Source: Bacteroidia bacterium
GTDB lineage: Bacteria; Bacteroidota; Bacteroidia; JAIBAJ01
Reading direction: 5' to 3'
Assembly (NCBI GenBank): GCA_019695265.1
Contig: JAIBAJ010000003.1
Location: 16,808 to 80,807, forward strand
DNA: 64,000 nucleotides
The position numbers and the translations under genes were made by a program. This document shows, one piece after another, positions 16,424-28,026 of the stretch (its first letter is position 1; every line of letters begins with the position of its first letter). The notes beneath the pieces were generated by a model, which was given only the letters and a program-made list of their open reading frames with translations, searched no databases and had not been told where the DNA came from.

Positions 16424-16642
16424 ATGAACAAAATAACTGAATATATCCAAGAATCCTACAGCGAACTTATGAATAAAGTTAGCTGGCCTTCTTGGCCTGA
16501 GTTGCAAGAAAGTGCAATTATTGTATTTTCCTCTTCCATCATAATTGCTGCTTTCGTATTTCTAATGGATTTCATAGTAGGAGTTAGACCTGAAGGATCA
16601 GTTTGGTCTGGATTATTAGGTTTGATTTATAGTTTGTTCTAA
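16424..16642 (+). CDS. secE: Preprotein translocase subunit SecE
   Basis: The 72-residue protein has the short single-membrane-span form of SecE: an amphipathic N-terminal helix with ELMNKVSWPSWPEL, the signature motif, then one membrane segment (about 30-50). It clamps SecY in the inner-membrane translocon. A GTG 15 bases upstream is in frame but lies inside tRNA-Trp, so the ATG at 16424 is the start. Followed after 18 bases by nusG. Confidence 0.95.
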   Translation: MNKITEYIQESYSELMNKVSWPSWPELQESAIIVFSSSIIIAAFVFLMDFIVGVRPEGSVWSGLLGLIYSLF

Positions 16643-16660
16643 ACCTTAATCTTTTGTACG

Positions 16661-17212
16661 ATGAGTGATGTTAATGTAAAAAAGTGGTATGTTGTTAAGG
16701 CAGTGAGTGGACAAGAGAAGAAAGTGAAGGAACTTATCCAATCGGAGATTATCCATAACAAGCTTGAGGAATATGTTGCACAGGTATTAATTCCTACAGA
16801 GAAGGTTTATCAGATTAGGAATGGTAAGAAGATTCAAAAGGAAAAGAGTTATTTACCTGGCTATATTTTAATTGAGGCGGTATTAGTTGGTGAAGTTCCA
16901 CACGTTATAAAAAACATTAATGGAGTTGTTGGATTTTTAGGAGCATCTAAAGGTAGTGAACCATTGCCTTTGCGTCAGTCTGAAGTAAATCGTATTTTAG
17001 GTAAAGTAGATGAGCTTGCTGATGCAGCAACAGAATTGAATAATCCATTTATTGTGGGTGAATCAGTTAAAGTTATCGATGGACCTTTCAATAGCTTTAC
17101 CGGAATAATTGAAGAGATTAATGAAGAGAAGAAGAAGTTGAAAGTAATGGTTAAGATATTTGGACGTAAAACTCCATTGGAGCTTAGCTACATGCAGGTT
17201 GAAAAGACCTAG
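16661..17212 (+). CDS. nusG: Transcription termination/antitermination factor NusG
   Basis: The 183-residue protein has the NGN domain (WYVVKAVSGQEKKVKELI at the N terminus, YLPGYILIEA and a VVGFLG segment) and a C-terminal KOW domain (FIVGESVKVIDGPFNSFTGIIEE, broken by a short loop). It binds RNA polymerase and couples it with Rho or the ribosome. It follows secE and ends with its own terminator. Confidence 0.97.
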   Translation: MSDVNVKKWYVVKAVSGQEKKVKELIQSEIIHNKLEEYVAQVLIPTEKVYQIRNGKKIQKEKSYLPGYILIEAVLVGEVPHVIKNINGVVGFLGASKGSEPLPLRQSEVNRILGKVDELADAATELNNPFIVGESVKVIDGPFNSFTGIIEEINEEKKKLKVMVKIFGRKTPLELSYMQVEKT

Positions 17213-17230
17213 TCTAAAATTTAGAAGTAT

Positions 17231-17268
17231 AAAAGAGCCAATTAGTAAAATGATTGGCTCTTTTTATT
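17231..17268 (+). terminator. Intrinsic terminator after nusG
   Basis: AGAGCCAAT (17234-17242) pairs with ATTGGCTCT (17253-17261), extended by A-T pairs and followed by TTTT. It separates the secE-nusG transcript from the rplK operon. Confidence 0.88.
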
Positions 17269-17299
17269 TGGAATAGTAGATAATCAAATTTAAATTATT

Positions 17300-17333
17300 T
17301 TTTTTCTGCGAATTAAATTAATGTTTATCTTTG
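17300..17333 (+). promoter_or_regulatory. Promoter of the rplKAJL-rpoBC operon
   Basis: TATCTTTG at 17326-17333 is an exact TAnnTTTG element followed by GCACCCC. A T-rich segment at 17298-17306 takes the -33 position without a clear TTG. It leaves a leader of about 170 nt before rplK. The leader is a possible site of autoregulation, but I see no recognisable L1 site. Confidence 0.65.
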
Positions 17334-17512
17334 CACCCCTTTTCGACTTCCTTCTATCAAAATTCAGTCCAAAGTTTACAATTGATAGAGTTAGGAAGTT
17401 AGAGAAGTTTAGTAAATGAAAAACGCATTGAACTTGTCCCTAAGCTAAATTGCTTCCTAGACTAGGTTGATCGGTTCAATAATCAAACAATAAATAATAA
17501 GTAACAAAAACA

Positions 17513-17953
17513 ATGGCAAAAGAAGTAAGTGCGTTGATTAAGTTACAGGTAAAAGGCGGCGCTGCGAATCCATCGCCACCAATCGGACCTGCTTTAGGTG
17601 CGAAGGGTGTGAACATCATGGAGTTTTGCAAGCAGTTTAATGCACGTACCCAGGATAAACCTGGCCAAGTGTTACCTGTAATTATCACAGTTTACGCCGA
17701 CAAATCGTTTGATTTCATTATCAAAACTCCGCCGGTTGCCATCCAGTTGCTAGATGCTGCGAAAATCAAAGCTGGTTCAGCAGAGCCTAATCGTAAAAGA
17801 GTAGGTTCAGTGAATTGGACTCAAGTTCGCAGTATTGCTGAGGCTAAGATGCCAGACTTAAACTGTTTCACAATTGAATCAGCAATGAGTATGGTAGCAG
17901 GTACAGCTCGTAGCATGGGTATCGCAATCGATGGAGAATCACCTTTAAAATAA
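17513..17953 (+). CDS. rplK: 50S ribosomal protein L11
   Basis: The 146-residue protein matches L11 throughout: the proline-rich N-terminal [21 protein letters not shown] segment, shown here in part, the [15 protein letters not shown] strand and the C-terminal rRNA-binding domain near MPDLNC and GTARSMGI. It forms the GTPase-associated stalk base with 23S rRNA. First gene of the ribosomal protein-polymerase operon. Confidence 0.98.
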   Translation: MAKEVSALIKLQVKGGAANPSPPIGPALGAKGVNIMEFCKQFNARTQDKPGQVLPVIITVYADKSFDFIIKTPPVAIQLLDAAKIKAGSAEPNRKRVGSVNWTQVRSIAEAKMPDLNCFTIESAMSMVAGTARSMGIAIDGESPLK

Positions 17954-17981
17954 GGTAAATTTAATTTATTAATCAACAAAA

Positions 17982-18677
17982 ATGGCAAGAATTCCAAAAA
18001 AACGCAAAGCTATTTTAGCTAAGCTTGACCAGAAGGCATCATACGATCTGGCAAAAGCTGCTGCTTTGGTAAAGGAAATCTCCACCACCAAATTTGATGC
18101 ATCAGTCGATCTGGCTGTACGTTTGGGAGTTGATCCACGTAAAGCCAATCAAATGGTTCGTGGTATTGTAACTCTCCCTCACGGAACAGGTAAGACTGTG
18201 CGTGTTTTGGTGTTGTGTACGCCTGACAAAGAAGCTGAGGCAAAAGCTGCCGGTGCTGATCATGTTGGGTTGGATGATTACCTTGAGAAAATCAAAGGTG
18301 GCTGGACAGATGTTGATGTGATCATTACCATGCCAAGTGTTATGGCCAAATTAGGACCATTGGGTAGAATTCTCGGACCACGAGGTTTGATGCCAAATCC
18401 TAAGACTGGTACTGTAACCATGGAAGTAGGAAAAGCAGTGACTGAAGTAAAAGGCGGTAAAATCGACTTTAAAGTTGATAAAACCGGTATCGTTCACTCT
18501 TCTATAGGTAAAGTGTCATTCGACGCAGCTAAACTAGCAGAAAATGCAAATGAGCTGATTTCTACTATCATCAAATTGAAACCATCATCGGCAAAAGGAG
18601 CTTACATCAAATCTATTTATTTGAGTAGCACCATGAGTCCAAGTGTTTCAATTGATACTAAATCGGTTGGTGCCTAA
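17982..18677 (+). CDS. rplA: 50S ribosomal protein L1
   Basis: The 231-residue protein has the L1 domains: [20 protein letters not shown] in domain I, the [10 protein letters not shown] segment, and [14 protein letters not shown], the rRNA/mRNA-contacting loop. In other bacteria L1 represses its own rplK-rplA transcript. It starts 28 bases after rplK. Confidence 0.98.
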   Translation: MARIPKKRKAILAKLDQKASYDLAKAAALVKEISTTKFDASVDLAVRLGVDPRKANQMVRGIVTLPHGTGKTVRVLVLCTPDKEAEAKAAGADHVGLDDYLEKIKGGWTDVDVIITMPSVMAKLGPLGRILGPRGLMPNPKTGTVTMEVGKAVTEVKGGKIDFKVDKTGIVHSSIGKVSFDAAKLAENANELISTIIKLKPSSAKGAYIKSIYLSSTMSPSVSIDTKSVGA

Positions 18678-18705
18678 TTTTTAACCTCTTCGTTATCCAA
18701 AAAAA

Positions 18706-19230
18706 ATGAACAAAAACGAAAAAAATGAGGTGATTGACAGTATCGTAGCCTTGTTGGAAGGTAACACTAGCTTTTACCTTGCTGACATTTCAGGTCTTAC
18801 GGCAGAAAAAACAAGTTTATTACGTCGCCAATGCTTTGGAAGTAATATTCAATTGACAGTTGCCAAAAATACCTTGATTAAAAAGGCATTAGAGCGTCAG
18901 AATAAAGATTACGGTAACATCTACGACGTATTGCACGGTGGAACGTCTATCCTTGTGGCTGAAGATTACAAAGCCCCTGCTAAACTGATTAAAGAGTTTC
19001 GCAAATCAAGTGATAAACCTATCCTTAAAGCTGCTTATGTTCAAGAAACCGTATTCATTGGTGACAACCAATTAGAAGCGCTTGTAAAAATCAAATCCAA
19101 AAACGAACTTATTGGTGAAGTTATTGGATTACTGCAATCTCCAGCTAAAAATGTTATCTCAGGACTTAAAGGTAGTGCCGGTGGAAAAATCGCAGGCCTC
19201 GTTAAGACTCTTCAAGATCGCAATGCTTAA
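18706..19230 (+). CDS. rplJ: 50S ribosomal protein L10
   Basis: The 174-residue protein shows the L10 features LEGNTSFYLADISGLT, the AKNTLIKKAL segment and HGGTSILVAED, ending in an alpha-helical tail that anchors L7/L12 dimers. It lies 28 bases after rplA, too close for the long structured L10 leader known from E. coli. L10 autoregulation, if present, would use different sequences. Confidence 0.97.
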   Translation: MNKNEKNEVIDSIVALLEGNTSFYLADISGLTAEKTSLLRRQCFGSNIQLTVAKNTLIKKALERQNKDYGNIYDVLHGGTSILVAEDYKAPAKLIKEFRKSSDKPILKAAYVQETVFIGDNQLEALVKIKSKNELIGEVIGLLQSPAKNVISGLKGSAGGKIAGLVKTLQDRNA

Positions 19231-19290
19231 TCGCAAAAAATCAAAAATCAATCTTTTTTTAAATTACAAATCTCTAAAAATTAAATAAAA

Positions 19291-19671
19291 ATGGCAGATC
19301 TTAAAGCTTTCGCAGAACAGTTGGTTAACCTAACTGTTAAAGAAGTAAATGAACTTGCTCAAATCCTTAAAGACGAATATGGTATTGAACCAGCAGCTGC
19401 TGCAGTTGCTGTTGCAGCCCCTGCCGGTGGTGGAGACGCTCCTGCTGCTGCTGCTGAAAAAACCACATTTGACGTTGTACTTACCTCTGGTGGTCAAGCT
19501 AAACTAGGTGTTGTGAAACTTGTAAAAGAAATCACTGGACTTGGTTTGAAAGAAGCTAAGGATTTAGTTGATGCAGCTCCTAAAGCCGTTAAAGAAGGCG
19601 TTTCTAAGGAAGAAGCAGAATCAATTAAAGCTCAACTTGTTGAAGCTGGTGCTGAAGTCGAAATTAAGTAA
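19291..19671 (+). CDS. rplL: 50S ribosomal protein L7/L12
   Basis: The 126-residue protein has an N-terminal dimerisation helix, an Ala/Pro-rich hinge (about 35-55) and the C-terminal domain with [19 protein letters not shown] and [12 protein letters not shown]. It is the multicopy stalk protein that recruits translation GTPases. A strong hairpin lies between it and rpoB. Confidence 0.98.
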   Translation: MADLKAFAEQLVNLTVKEVNELAQILKDEYGIEPAAAAVAVAAPAGGGDAPAAAAEKTTFDVVLTSGGQAKLGVVKLVKEITGLGLKEAKDLVDAAPKAVKEGVSKEEAESIKAQLVEAGAEVEIK

Positions 19672-19691
19672 GCTTTAACCGGTAATATTTT

Positions 19692-19735
19692 GGTTCAGCA
19701 GTCCTACTCTGGTAGACTGCTGAACCCTTTTGTGT
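19692..19735 (+). terminator. rplL-rpoB intergenic hairpin, probable attenuator
   Basis: GGTTCAGCAGTC (19692-19703) pairs perfectly over 12 bp with GACTGCTGAACC (19715-19726), followed by CTTTTGTGTTTTG. The T run is interrupted. Partial termination here would set the ribosomal protein to polymerase ratio, as known for the rplL-rpoB attenuator of E. coli. Function is inferred from position and shape. Confidence 0.75.
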
Positions 19736-19780
19736 TTTGTAGGTATCCAGAATTATTAAACGAATTTAAAAGATTTTACC

Positions 19781-22700
19781 TTGGACAATAAACTCCAAAA
19801 CCAACGGATTAATTTTGCTAGTGCTAGATCTCTTGCAAATTATCCTGACTTTCTCGAAATCCAATTAAAATCCTTCCAAGATTTTTTCCAGTTTGAAACA
19901 ACTCCGGAAAATAGAAGTCAGGAAGGTTTGTTTAAAGTTTTCTCCGAAAACTTTCCAATTACTGACGCACGAAATAATTTCGTGTTAGAATTTATTGACT
20001 ATTTCATTGACCCACCTCGTTATTCCATTGATGAATGTATTGAGAGGGGATTAACATATAGTGTTCCTCTTAAAGCTAAATTGAAGCTTTATTGCACAGA
20101 TCCTGAGCATGAGGATTTTGAAACTATAGTTCAGGATGTATATCTAGGAACCATTCCTTATATGACTCCTAAGGGTACCTTTGTAATTAATGGTGCTGAA
20201 CGAGTTGTTGTTTCTCAATTGCATCGTTCTCCAGGTGTTTTCTTTGGACAAAGCTATCATGCTAATGGTACTAAACTCTATTCAGCAAGGGTTATTCCTT
20301 TCAAAGGAAGTTGGATTGAATTTGCAACAGACATCAATAGTGTCATGTATGCCTATATCGATCGTAAGAAAAAGTTGCCTGTTACTACATTACTTCGTGC
20401 CATAGGCTTTGAGAGTGATAAAGCAATTCTTGAAATATTTAATCTTGCCGACGAGATTAAAGTAAGTAAAGCTGCACTTAAAAAGGTAGTGGGTAGAAGA
20501 TTAGCTGCCAGAGTTCTTAGAACCTGGATTGAGGATTTTGTTGATGAAGATACCGGAGAGGTAGTTTCTATCGAGCGTAATGAAGTTCTTGTAGAGCGTG
20601 AAGTTACCTTATCGAACGATCATATTGATTTAATTGCAGATGCAGGTGTTAAATCAATTATTCTTCACAAAGAAGAACATGAAAGTGTAGACTTTTCCAT
20701 TATTTATAATACCTTACAAAAGGATACTTCTAATTCTGAAAAAGAAGCTGTTGAGCAAATTTATCGTATTTTACGTAATGCTGAACCACCTGATGAGGAA
20801 ACAGCTCGCGGGATTATTGAAAAATTATTCTTTTCAGATAAACGTTATGATTTAGGTGAGGTTGGACGTTACCGAATTAATAAAAAGTTGGGACTTTCGA
20901 CACCATCTGATGTGAAAGTTTTGACTAGAGAAGATATTATTTCCATTATCAAGTATCTCATTCAGTTGATTAATTCCAAAGCAGATGTAGATGATATTGA
21001 CCACTTGTCAAATCGTCGTGTACGGACTGTTGGTGAGCAACTGTATGGTCAGTTTGGTGTTGGTTTGGCTCGTATGGCTAGAACCATTCGCGAAAGAATG
21101 AATGTTAGGGATAATGAGGTCTTCACCCCTACAGACTTAATTAATGCCAAAACACTTTCTTCTGTAATTAATTCATTCTTTGGAACCAATCAGTTGAGCC
21201 AATTTATGGACCAAACTAATCCATTGAGTGAAATTACACACAAACGTAGGTTATCTGCCCTTGGACCCGGTGGTCTATCGAGAGAGAGAGCAGGTTTCGA
21301 GGTGCGTGACGTTCACTACACTCACTATGGTCGTTTGTGTACTATTGAAACTCCTGAAGGACCAAACATTGGTTTGATTTCTTCTTTATGTGTTTTTGCT
21401 AAAATTAATCGTTTAGGATTTATTGAGACTCCTTACAGAAATATCGTTGATGGAAAGGTTGATCTTAAAAATGATCCTAAGTATTTAAGTGCAGAGGAAG
21501 AAGAAGTACATACAATTGCCCAGGCTGTAGCCGACTATGATAAGGAAGGAAATTTCCAAACTCCTAGAATTAAGGCTCGTTTCCAGGGAGATTTCCCTAT
21601 TATGGATCCGAAGTTGGTTCAATTGATGGACGTAGCTCCTAACCAAATTGCATCCATTGCTGCTTCTTTAATTCCTTTCCTTGAGCACGATGACGCTAAC
21701 CGTGCTTTGATGGGATCGAATATGATGAGACAAGCTGTTCCTTTGCTTAGACCTGAGGCTCCATTTGTAGGTACAGGTTTAGAAGGTCCGGTAGCTCGTG
21801 ATTCTAGGGTTCTAATTAATGCTGAAGGCGATGGAGTAGTTGAATACGTTGATGCTAACTACATTACCATTCGTTACAATAGAACAGAGGAAGAGAAAAG
21901 TTTGAGTTTTGATGACGATGTTAGAACTTACAAACTTGTTAAATTCCGGAAAACGAACCAAAGTACTTGTGTTAACTTGAAACCAATCGTAAGAAAGGGT
22001 GAGAAAGTTAGAGAAGGACAAGTATTATGTGAAGGTTATGCAACCCAGCAAGGTGAATTAGCATTAGGCCGAAATTTGAAAGTAGCTTTCATGCCTTGGA
22101 AAGGTTATAACTTTGAAGATGCGATTGTGATTTCTGAAAGAGTAGTTAAAGATGATATTTTTACCTCTCTGCATATTGAAGAGTACATCTTGGAAGTTCG
22201 TGACACCAAACGTGGTTTGGAAGAATTGACTTCTGATATTCCCAACGTTTCTGAAGAAGCCACAAAAGAACTAGATAAAAATGGTTTGATAAGAGTTGGT
22301 GCTGAAGTTAAGCCTGGTGATATTTTAATTGGTAAAATTACTCCTAAGGGGGAAACTGATCCATCACCGGAAGAGAAACTTTTGCGTGCTATCTTTGGAG
22401 ATAAAGCAGGAGATGTTAAAGATGCTTCGTTAAAAGCGCCACCTTCACTTAGTGGTGTTGTAATTGACAAAAAGCTTTTCTCTAAAGCCATTAAAGATAA
22501 GAAATCTAAAAATGAAGAGAAAGTCCTATTAGACAAAATTGAAGCTGAATTCAATGGACAAGTAGCCGATTTGAAGAATAAACTTATTGATAAGTTGTTC
22601 AATTTAGTAAACGGAAAAACTTCACAAGGTGTTCAAACTGTTTATAAGGAAGTTATCATTGCAAAGGGTACTAAGTTTACACAAAAAATGTTGCAAAACA

Positions 22701-23590
22701 TTGATTATCAAAATGTAAACCCAACTAACTGGACCACTGATAAAGATAAGAATAAGCAGATTAAACAGTTGCTTCACAATTATAACATTAAGTATAACGA
22801 TTTACTTGGTGTTTATAAAAGGAAGAAATATAATATCACCATAGGAGATGAGCTACCACAAGGAATAGTTCAGTTAGCAAAAGTTTACATTGCACGTAAA
22901 CGTAAATTGAAAGTAGGTGATAAAATGGCGGGTCGACATGGAAATAAGGGTATTGTTGCTCGAATTGTTCGTGATGAAGATATGCCATTTTTGGAAGATG
23001 GAACTCCTGTGGATATCGTTCTTAATCCTTTGGGTGTACCATCAAGGATGAACTTAGGACAAATCTACGAAACTGTTCTTGCATGGGCCGGTAAAGAATT
23101 GGGACTAAAATTTGCAACTCCAATTTTTGATGGTGCAAGTTTGGACGATATTAATCACTATACTGATCAAGCAGGAATACCACGTTATGGTAGAACCTTC
23201 CTTTGTGATGGTGGAACTGGTGAGAAGTTTGACCAACCTGCAACAGTTGGAATTATCTATATGTTGAAACTAGGCCACATGGTTGATGATAAAATGCATG
23301 CCAGGTCTATTGGTCCATACTCTCTAATTACCCAACAACCACTTGGAGGTAAAGCTCAATTTGGAGGTCAAAGATTTGGAGAGATGGAGGTTTGGGCTCT
23401 GGAAGCATTTGGAGCAGCGAATATCCTACAAGAGATTTTGACTATTAAATCAGATGATGTTGTGGGAAGAGCTAAAGCATATGAGTCCATTGTTAAAGGT
23501 GAACCAATGCCTACTCCTGGTATTCCCGAATCTTTCAATGTATTGTTGCATGAGTTGCGCGGACTTTGCTTGGATGTTACACTAGACTAG
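19781..23590 (+). CDS. rpoB: DNA-directed RNA polymerase subunit beta
   Basis: The 1269-residue protein spans the full beta subunit. The rifampicin-binding region (near 467-500: [20 protein letters not shown]) is wild type at the usual resistance positions, and the C-terminal part contains [14 protein letters not shown] and [16 protein letters not shown] frame-closing TAA at 19757 and the absence of any ATG before the conserved N terminus ([17 protein letters not shown]) mean translation starts at TTG 19781, an unusual start for so highly expressed a gene. It lies between two hairpins: one after rplL, one before rpoC. Confidence 0.98.
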   Translation: MDNKLQNQRINFASARSLANYPDFLEIQLKSFQDFFQFETTPENRSQEGLFKVFSENFPITDARNNFVLEFIDYFIDPPRYSIDECIERGLTYSVPLKAKLKLYCTDPEHEDFETIVQDVYLGTIPYMTPKGTFVINGAERVVVSQLHRSPGVFFGQSYHANGTKLYSARVIPFKGSWIEFATDINSVMYAYIDRKKKLPVTTLLRAIGFESDKAILEIFNLADEIKVSKAALKKVVGRRLAARVLRTWIEDFVDEDTGEVVSIERNEVLVEREVTLSNDHIDLIADAGVKSIILHKEEHESVDFSIIYNTLQKDTSNSEKEAVEQIYRILRNAEPPDEETARGIIEKLFFSDKRYDLGEVGRYRINKKLGLSTPSDVKVLTREDIISIIKYLIQLINSKADVDDIDHLSNRRVRTVGEQLYGQFGVGLARMARTIRERMNVRDNEVFTPTDLINAKTLSSVINSFFGTNQLSQFMDQTNPLSEITHKRRLSALGPGGLSRERAGFEVRDVHYTHYGRLCTIETPEGPNIGLISSLCVFAKINRLGFIETPYRNIVDGKVDLKNDPKYLSAEEEEVHTIAQAVADYDKEGNFQTPRIKARFQGDFPIMDPKLVQLMDVAPNQIASIAASLIPFLEHDDANRALMGSNMMRQAVPLLRPEAPFVGTGLEGPVARDSRVLINAEGDGVVEYVDANYITIRYNRTEEEKSLSFDDDVRTYKLVKFRKTNQSTCVNLKPIVRKGEKVREGQVLCEGYATQQGELALGRNLKVAFMPWKGYNFEDAIVISERVVKDDIFTSLHIEEYILEVRDTKRGLEELTSDIPNVSEEATKELDKNGLIRVGAEVKPGDILIGKITPKGETDPSPEEKLLRAIFGDKAGDVKDASLKAPPSLSGVVIDKKLFSKAIKDKKSKNEEKVLLDKIEAEFNGQVADLKNKLIDKLFNLVNGKTSQGVQTVYKEVIIAKGTKFTQKMLQNIDYQNVNPTNWTTDKDKNKQIKQLLHNYNIKYNDLLGVYKRKKYNITIGDELPQGIVQLAKVYIARKRKLKVGDKMAGRHGNKGIVARIVRDEDMPFLEDGTPVDIVLNPLGVPSRMNLGQIYETVLAWAGKELGLKFATPIFDGASLDDINHYTDQAGIPRYGRTFLCDGGTGEKFDQPATVGIIYMLKLGHMVDDKMHARSIGPYSLITQQPLGGKAQFGGQRFGEMEVWALEAFGAANILQEILTIKSDDVVGRAKAYESIVKGEPMPTPGIPESFNVLLHELRGLCLDVTLD

Positions 23591-23600
23591 ATTTTAATAT

Positions 23601-23634
23601 GCCTCTTACCATTTTTTGGTAAGAGGCTTTTTTT
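23601..23634 (+). terminator. Canonical terminator-like hairpin between rpoB and rpoC
   Basis: GCCTCTTACC (23601-23610) pairs perfectly with GGTAAGAGGC (23618-23627) and is followed directly by seven T residues. It begins ten bases after the rpoB stop and lies 36 bases before the rpoC start. No clear TAnnTTTG element follows before rpoC. Confidence 0.85.
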
Positions 23635-23669
23635 GCTTGTAATCAATAATTAACCTTTATTCCTGACAC

Positions 23670-26600
23670 ATGTCAAACAAAAAGGAAATTAAACTAAAAA
23701 CTAACTTCACCAAAATCATCATCGGATTGGCTTCGCCTGAGAAAATTCTTGAGCGTTCGAGTGGTGAGGTGTTAAAGCCTGAAACTATTAACTATCGTAC
23801 ATACAAACCTGAACGTGATGGTTTGTTTTGCGAAAGAATTTTCGGTCCTGTAAAGGATTGGGAATGTCATTGCGGTAAATACAAGCGCATTCGATACAAA
23901 GGAATTATCTGTGATCGTTGTGGTGTTGAAGTTACCGAGAAAAAAGTACGCCGTGAACGTATGGGGCATATTACCCTAACTGTTCCGGTTGCTCATATTT
24001 GGTATTTCCGTTCATTGCCGAATAAAATTGGTTATTTGTTGGGATTACCGACCAAAAAATTGGATTCCATTATTTACTATGAACGTTATGTGGTTTGCCA
24101 ACCTGGTATTAAAGCTGCAGATGGGGTTAATTTATTGGATTTCTTAACTGAGGATGAGTATCTTGATATTCTTGAAACTCTTCCTAAAGATAACCAATAT
24201 CTTGATGACAGTGATCCAAATAAGTTCATTGCCAAAATGGGTGCAGAAGCACTTCAAGTATTGTTGAGTCGTATTAATTTGGATGAATTATCTTTCTTTT
24301 TGCGTCACAAAGCCAACAATGAAACTTCTCAACAAAGGAAAACAGAAGCATTGAAACGTTTGCAAGTAGTAGAAGCTTTCCGTTCAGCTAATTCCCATAT
24401 GGAGAATAGACCGGAATGGATGCTTGTAAAAGTTGTTCCGGTTATTCCACCAGAATTGCGTCCTTTGGTTCCTTTGGATGGAGGTCGATTTGCTACTTCC
24501 GACTTAAACGACTTATATCGTAGGGTTATTATCCGTAATAATCGTTTAAAACGTTTAATTGAGATTAAGGCTCCTGAGGTAATCCTTAGAAATGAAAAAA
24601 GGATGCTTCAAGAAGCGGTTGATTCTTTGTTAGATAATTCTCGGAAATCAAACGCAGTAAAAACGGAATCAAATAGAGCACTTAAGTCATTATCAGATAG
24701 TCTTAAAGGTAAACAAGGTCGTTTCCGTCAAAACTTATTAGGAAAAAGGGTAGACTACTCGGCTCGTTCTGTTATTGTTGTTGGTCCAGAATTGAAACTT
24801 CACGAGTGCGGTTTGCCTAAAGATATGGCTGCTGAACTTTACAAGCCTTTTATCATTCGCAAAATGTTGGAAAGAGGTATTGTAAAAACTGTGAAATCTG
24901 CTAAGAAAATCGTTGATCGCAAAGATCCGGTTGTTTGGGATATTTTGGAGAATGTATTAAAAGGACATCCTGTTCTATTAAACCGTGCCCCAACTTTGCA
25001 CCGACTTGGTATTCAGGCTTTCCAACCTAAATTGATAGAAGGAAAGGCTATTCAATTGCATCCTTTGGTTTGTACAGCCTTCAATGCTGACTTTGATGGT
25101 GACCAAATGGCGGTGCATGTACCTCTTGGACATGCTGCTGTTTTGGAAGCTCAAATGCTAATGCTTGCAGCTCACAATATCCTTAATCCGGCGAATGGAG
25201 CACCAATTACTGTACCTTCTCAGGACATGGTTCTTGGATTGTATTACATGACCAAAGGGAAGAAAACTGCAGCAGATATTGTAGTTAAAGGACAAGGTTT
25301 GGCTTTTTATTCACCAGAAGAAGTTATAGTAGCTCACAACGAGAAAAAAGTTGACTTACATGCCTGGATAAAAGTTAAGGTTAATGTTTTGGATGAAAAC
25401 GGCGATTTAACTTTAAAGCTGATTGAAACTACGGTTGGTAGAGTATTATTTAACCAAGTTGTTCCTGCTAATGTTGGTTTTATCAATGAACTTTTGACTA
25501 AAAAATCATTAAGAGATATTATTGGTCAAATTTTGAAAAGAACCGGTATTGCTACTACTGCCAAATTCCTTGACGACATTAAGGAACTTGGATTTATGAG
25601 TGCCTTCCGTGGAGGACTTTCCTTTAATCTTGGTGACGTAATTATCCCTGATGAGAAAGAAACTTTATTGAAAACCGCTAATGAGCAAGTTACAGAGGTA
25701 ATAAGCAATTTTGAAGCGGGTTTCATTACCAATAACGAGCGTTATAATCAGATTATTGACATTTGGACACATACGAATAGCCGACTTACACAAGTGGTTA
25801 TGAATAAAATGACGAATGACAAGCAAGGATTTAACTCTGTTTATATGATGCTTGATTCCGGAGCCCGTGGTTCTAAAGAGCAAATTCGTCAGTTGGCCGG
25901 TATGCGTGGTTTGATGGCTAAGCCTCAGAAAGGTGCAGGTAGTGGAGAAATTATTGAAAACCCGATTCTTTCAAACTTTAAGGAAGGATTATCCATTCTG
26001 GAGTACTTTATTTCTACCCATGGTGCTCGTAAAGGTTTGGCTGATACCGCATTGAAAACTGCTGATGCCGGTTACCTAACTCGTCGTTTGGTGGATGTTG
26101 CACAAGATGTAATTATTACTGAACCTGATTGTGGAACTTTACGCGGTTTGGTTGCCACAGCCTTGAAGAATAATGACGAGGAGGTTGAATCGTTGTATGA
26201 TCGTATTTTAGGTCGTACTTCAGTTCATGATATTTACCATCCGCAAACAGGTGAGCTTATCATCAATAGTGGTGATGAGTTTACTGAAGAAATTGCTGTA
26301 GCTATTGAAGAGTCACCAATTGAAGCTGTTGAAATTCGTTCAGTATTGACCTGCGAATCTCGCCGCGGTGTTTGTTCAAAATGTTATGGACGTAACCTTG
26401 CTTCCGGTAAAATGGTTCAGAAAGGTGAAGCGGCTGGGGTTATCGCAGCTCAATCTATCGGTGAACCCGGTACCCAATTAACCTTGCGTACCTTCCACGT
26501 AGGTGGTGCCGCTATGCGTATTGCCTCTGAATCAAAAATTGAAGCCAAATACGATGGTATCATTGAAATTGATGAATTGAGAACTGTTGCCGGTCAAAAT

Positions 26601-27947
26601 GATACAGAGAAATACGATATCGTAATTGGTCGTTCGGCTGAGATGCGAATTATCGATAAAAACACCCGTATTCAGTTAACAACAGCCACTGTACCTTACG
26701 GTTCTCATTTGTTTGTAAAACCAAATGCTGAAGTTAAGAAAGGTGATTTGTTGTGTAAATGGGACCCTTATAATGCTGTAATTCTTTCTGACCAAGCTGG
26801 TGAAGTAGAATACGAGCAAATTGAGGAAGGTGTAACATTCCGTAGCGAAAGTGATGAAACTACCGGTTACGAAGAAAAAGTTATCATTGATAGCCGCGAT
26901 AAAACCAAAAACCCTGCAATACGTGTTGTTGAAAAAGGTGTGGTTTTAAAAACTTATAATATTCCTGTTGGCGCCCACATTATTGTTGATGCCGGTGCTA
27001 AAATTAAAGCAGGTGATATATTAGTTAAAATTCCTAGATCCGCTTCTAAAGGTGGAGATATTACAGGTGGTTTGCCTCGTGTAACTGAGTTATTCGAAGC
27101 ACGTAATCCTTCTAATCCTGCTGTAGTTTCGGAGATTGATGGTATTGTTACTTTTGGAAAAATCAAACGTGGTAATCGCGAATTGATCGTTGAAAGCCGT
27201 ACCGGTGAAGTGAAGAAATATTTGGTTCCATTAACCAAACACATCCTTGTTCAAGAAAACGACTTTGTGAAAGCCGGATTACCATTGAGTGATGGTGCTA
27301 TTACTCCAACTGATATCTTGGCCATTAAAGGTCCAACTAAGGTTCAGGAGTATTTGGTTAACGAGATTCAGGAGGTTTATCGTTTGCAAGGTGTGAAGAT
27401 TAATGATAAGCATTTTGAAGTAATCGTTAGACAAATGATGCGTAAGGTTGATATTATCGATCCGGGTGATACCAATTTCTTGGAGCATCAAATCGTAAAT
27501 AAGGCCGAGTTTATGGAAGAGAATGATTGGATTTACGGAAGAAAAGTTGTTGTTGATCCAGGCGATAGTGCAAACTTAAAAGCTGGTCAAATTATTACTG
27601 CCCGCAAATTGAGAGACGAAAATTCTGCTCTAAAACGTAGAGATTTGAAACTAGTTGAAGCTCGCGACGCTGTGCCTGCAACTTCCCAACAAATTTTGCA
27701 AGGTATTACCAAGGCATCCTTACAAACAGATAGCTTTATTTCTGCTGCCTCTTTCCAAGAAACCACTAAAGTATTAAATGAAGCTGCTGTTGCAGGTAAA
27801 GTAGATACTTTGAATGGATTGAAAGAAAACGTTATTGTTGGTCACTTGATTCCTGCCGGAACCGGATTGAGAGATTACGATAAATTAATCGTAGGTTCTA
27901 AATCAGAGTACGAACAACTAATGGCTTCTAAACTTGAAAGAGTTTAA
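23670..27947 (+). CDS. rpoC: DNA-directed RNA polymerase subunit beta'
   Basis: The 1425-residue protein has the N-terminal zinc cluster ([20 protein letters not shown]), the catalytic [11 protein letters not shown] near 471-480 with three metal-binding Asp residues, the trigger-loop region, and the second zinc site [14 protein letters not shown] near 890-905. Length and ends agree with Bacteroidota RpoC. ATG at 23670. A strong terminator follows the stop codon. Confidence 0.98.
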   Translation: MSNKKEIKLKTNFTKIIIGLASPEKILERSSGEVLKPETINYRTYKPERDGLFCERIFGPVKDWECHCGKYKRIRYKGIICDRCGVEVTEKKVRRERMGHITLTVPVAHIWYFRSLPNKIGYLLGLPTKKLDSIIYYERYVVCQPGIKAADGVNLLDFLTEDEYLDILETLPKDNQYLDDSDPNKFIAKMGAEALQVLLSRINLDELSFFLRHKANNETSQQRKTEALKRLQVVEAFRSANSHMENRPEWMLVKVVPVIPPELRPLVPLDGGRFATSDLNDLYRRVIIRNNRLKRLIEIKAPEVILRNEKRMLQEAVDSLLDNSRKSNAVKTESNRALKSLSDSLKGKQGRFRQNLLGKRVDYSARSVIVVGPELKLHECGLPKDMAAELYKPFIIRKMLERGIVKTVKSAKKIVDRKDPVVWDILENVLKGHPVLLNRAPTLHRLGIQAFQPKLIEGKAIQLHPLVCTAFNADFDGDQMAVHVPLGHAAVLEAQMLMLAAHNILNPANGAPITVPSQDMVLGLYYMTKGKKTAADIVVKGQGLAFYSPEEVIVAHNEKKVDLHAWIKVKVNVLDENGDLTLKLIETTVGRVLFNQVVPANVGFINELLTKKSLRDIIGQILKRTGIATTAKFLDDIKELGFMSAFRGGLSFNLGDVIIPDEKETLLKTANEQVTEVISNFEAGFITNNERYNQIIDIWTHTNSRLTQVVMNKMTNDKQGFNSVYMMLDSGARGSKEQIRQLAGMRGLMAKPQKGAGSGEIIENPILSNFKEGLSILEYFISTHGARKGLADTALKTADAGYLTRRLVDVAQDVIITEPDCGTLRGLVATALKNNDEEVESLYDRILGRTSVHDIYHPQTGELIINSGDEFTEEIAVAIEESPIEAVEIRSVLTCESRRGVCSKCYGRNLASGKMVQKGEAAGVIAAQSIGEPGTQLTLRTFHVGGAAMRIASESKIEAKYDGIIEIDELRTVAGQNDTEKYDIVIGRSAEMRIIDKNTRIQLTTATVPYGSHLFVKPNAEVKKGDLLCKWDPYNAVILSDQAGEVEYEQIEEGVTFRSESDETTGYEEKVIIDSRDKTKNPAIRVVEKGVVLKTYNIPVGAHIIVDAGAKIKAGDILVKIPRSASKGGDITGGLPRVTELFEARNPSNPAVVSEIDGIVTFGKIKRGNRELIVESRTGEVKKYLVPLTKHILVQENDFVKAGLPLSDGAITPTDILAIKGPTKVQEYLVNEIQEVYRLQGVKINDKHFEVIVRQMMRKVDIIDPGDTNFLEHQIVNKAEFMEENDWIYGRKVVVDPGDSANLKAGQIITARKLRDENSALKRRDLKLVEARDAVPATSQQILQGITKASLQTDSFISAASFQETTKVLNEAAVAGKVDTLNGLKENVIVGHLIPAGTGLRDYDKLIVGSKSEYEQLMASKLERV

Positions 27948-27974
27948 TTAGAAAGTTTAGTTTTGTTTAATTAT

Positions 27975-28009
27975 AACGCCCTTTACCAGTGTAAGGGGCG
28001 TTTTTTTTT
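27975..28009 (+). terminator. Intrinsic terminator after rpoC
   Basis: AACGCCCTTTAC (27975-27986) pairs over 12 bp (one G-T) with GTAAGGGGCGTT (27991-28002), loop CAGT, followed by a run of T. End of the rplK-rpoC operon. Confidence 0.92.
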
Positions 28010-28026
28010 GCATTCTTGAAGTTTAT

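Noticed and set aside
22105..22602. 165-codon ORF antisense to rpoB
   Set aside because: It is a shadow of a highly conserved coding sequence and is rich in Ser and Leu, as such shadows are.
26954..27244. 96-codon ORF antisense to rpoC
   Set aside because: Shadow of rpoC with no promoter or independent support.
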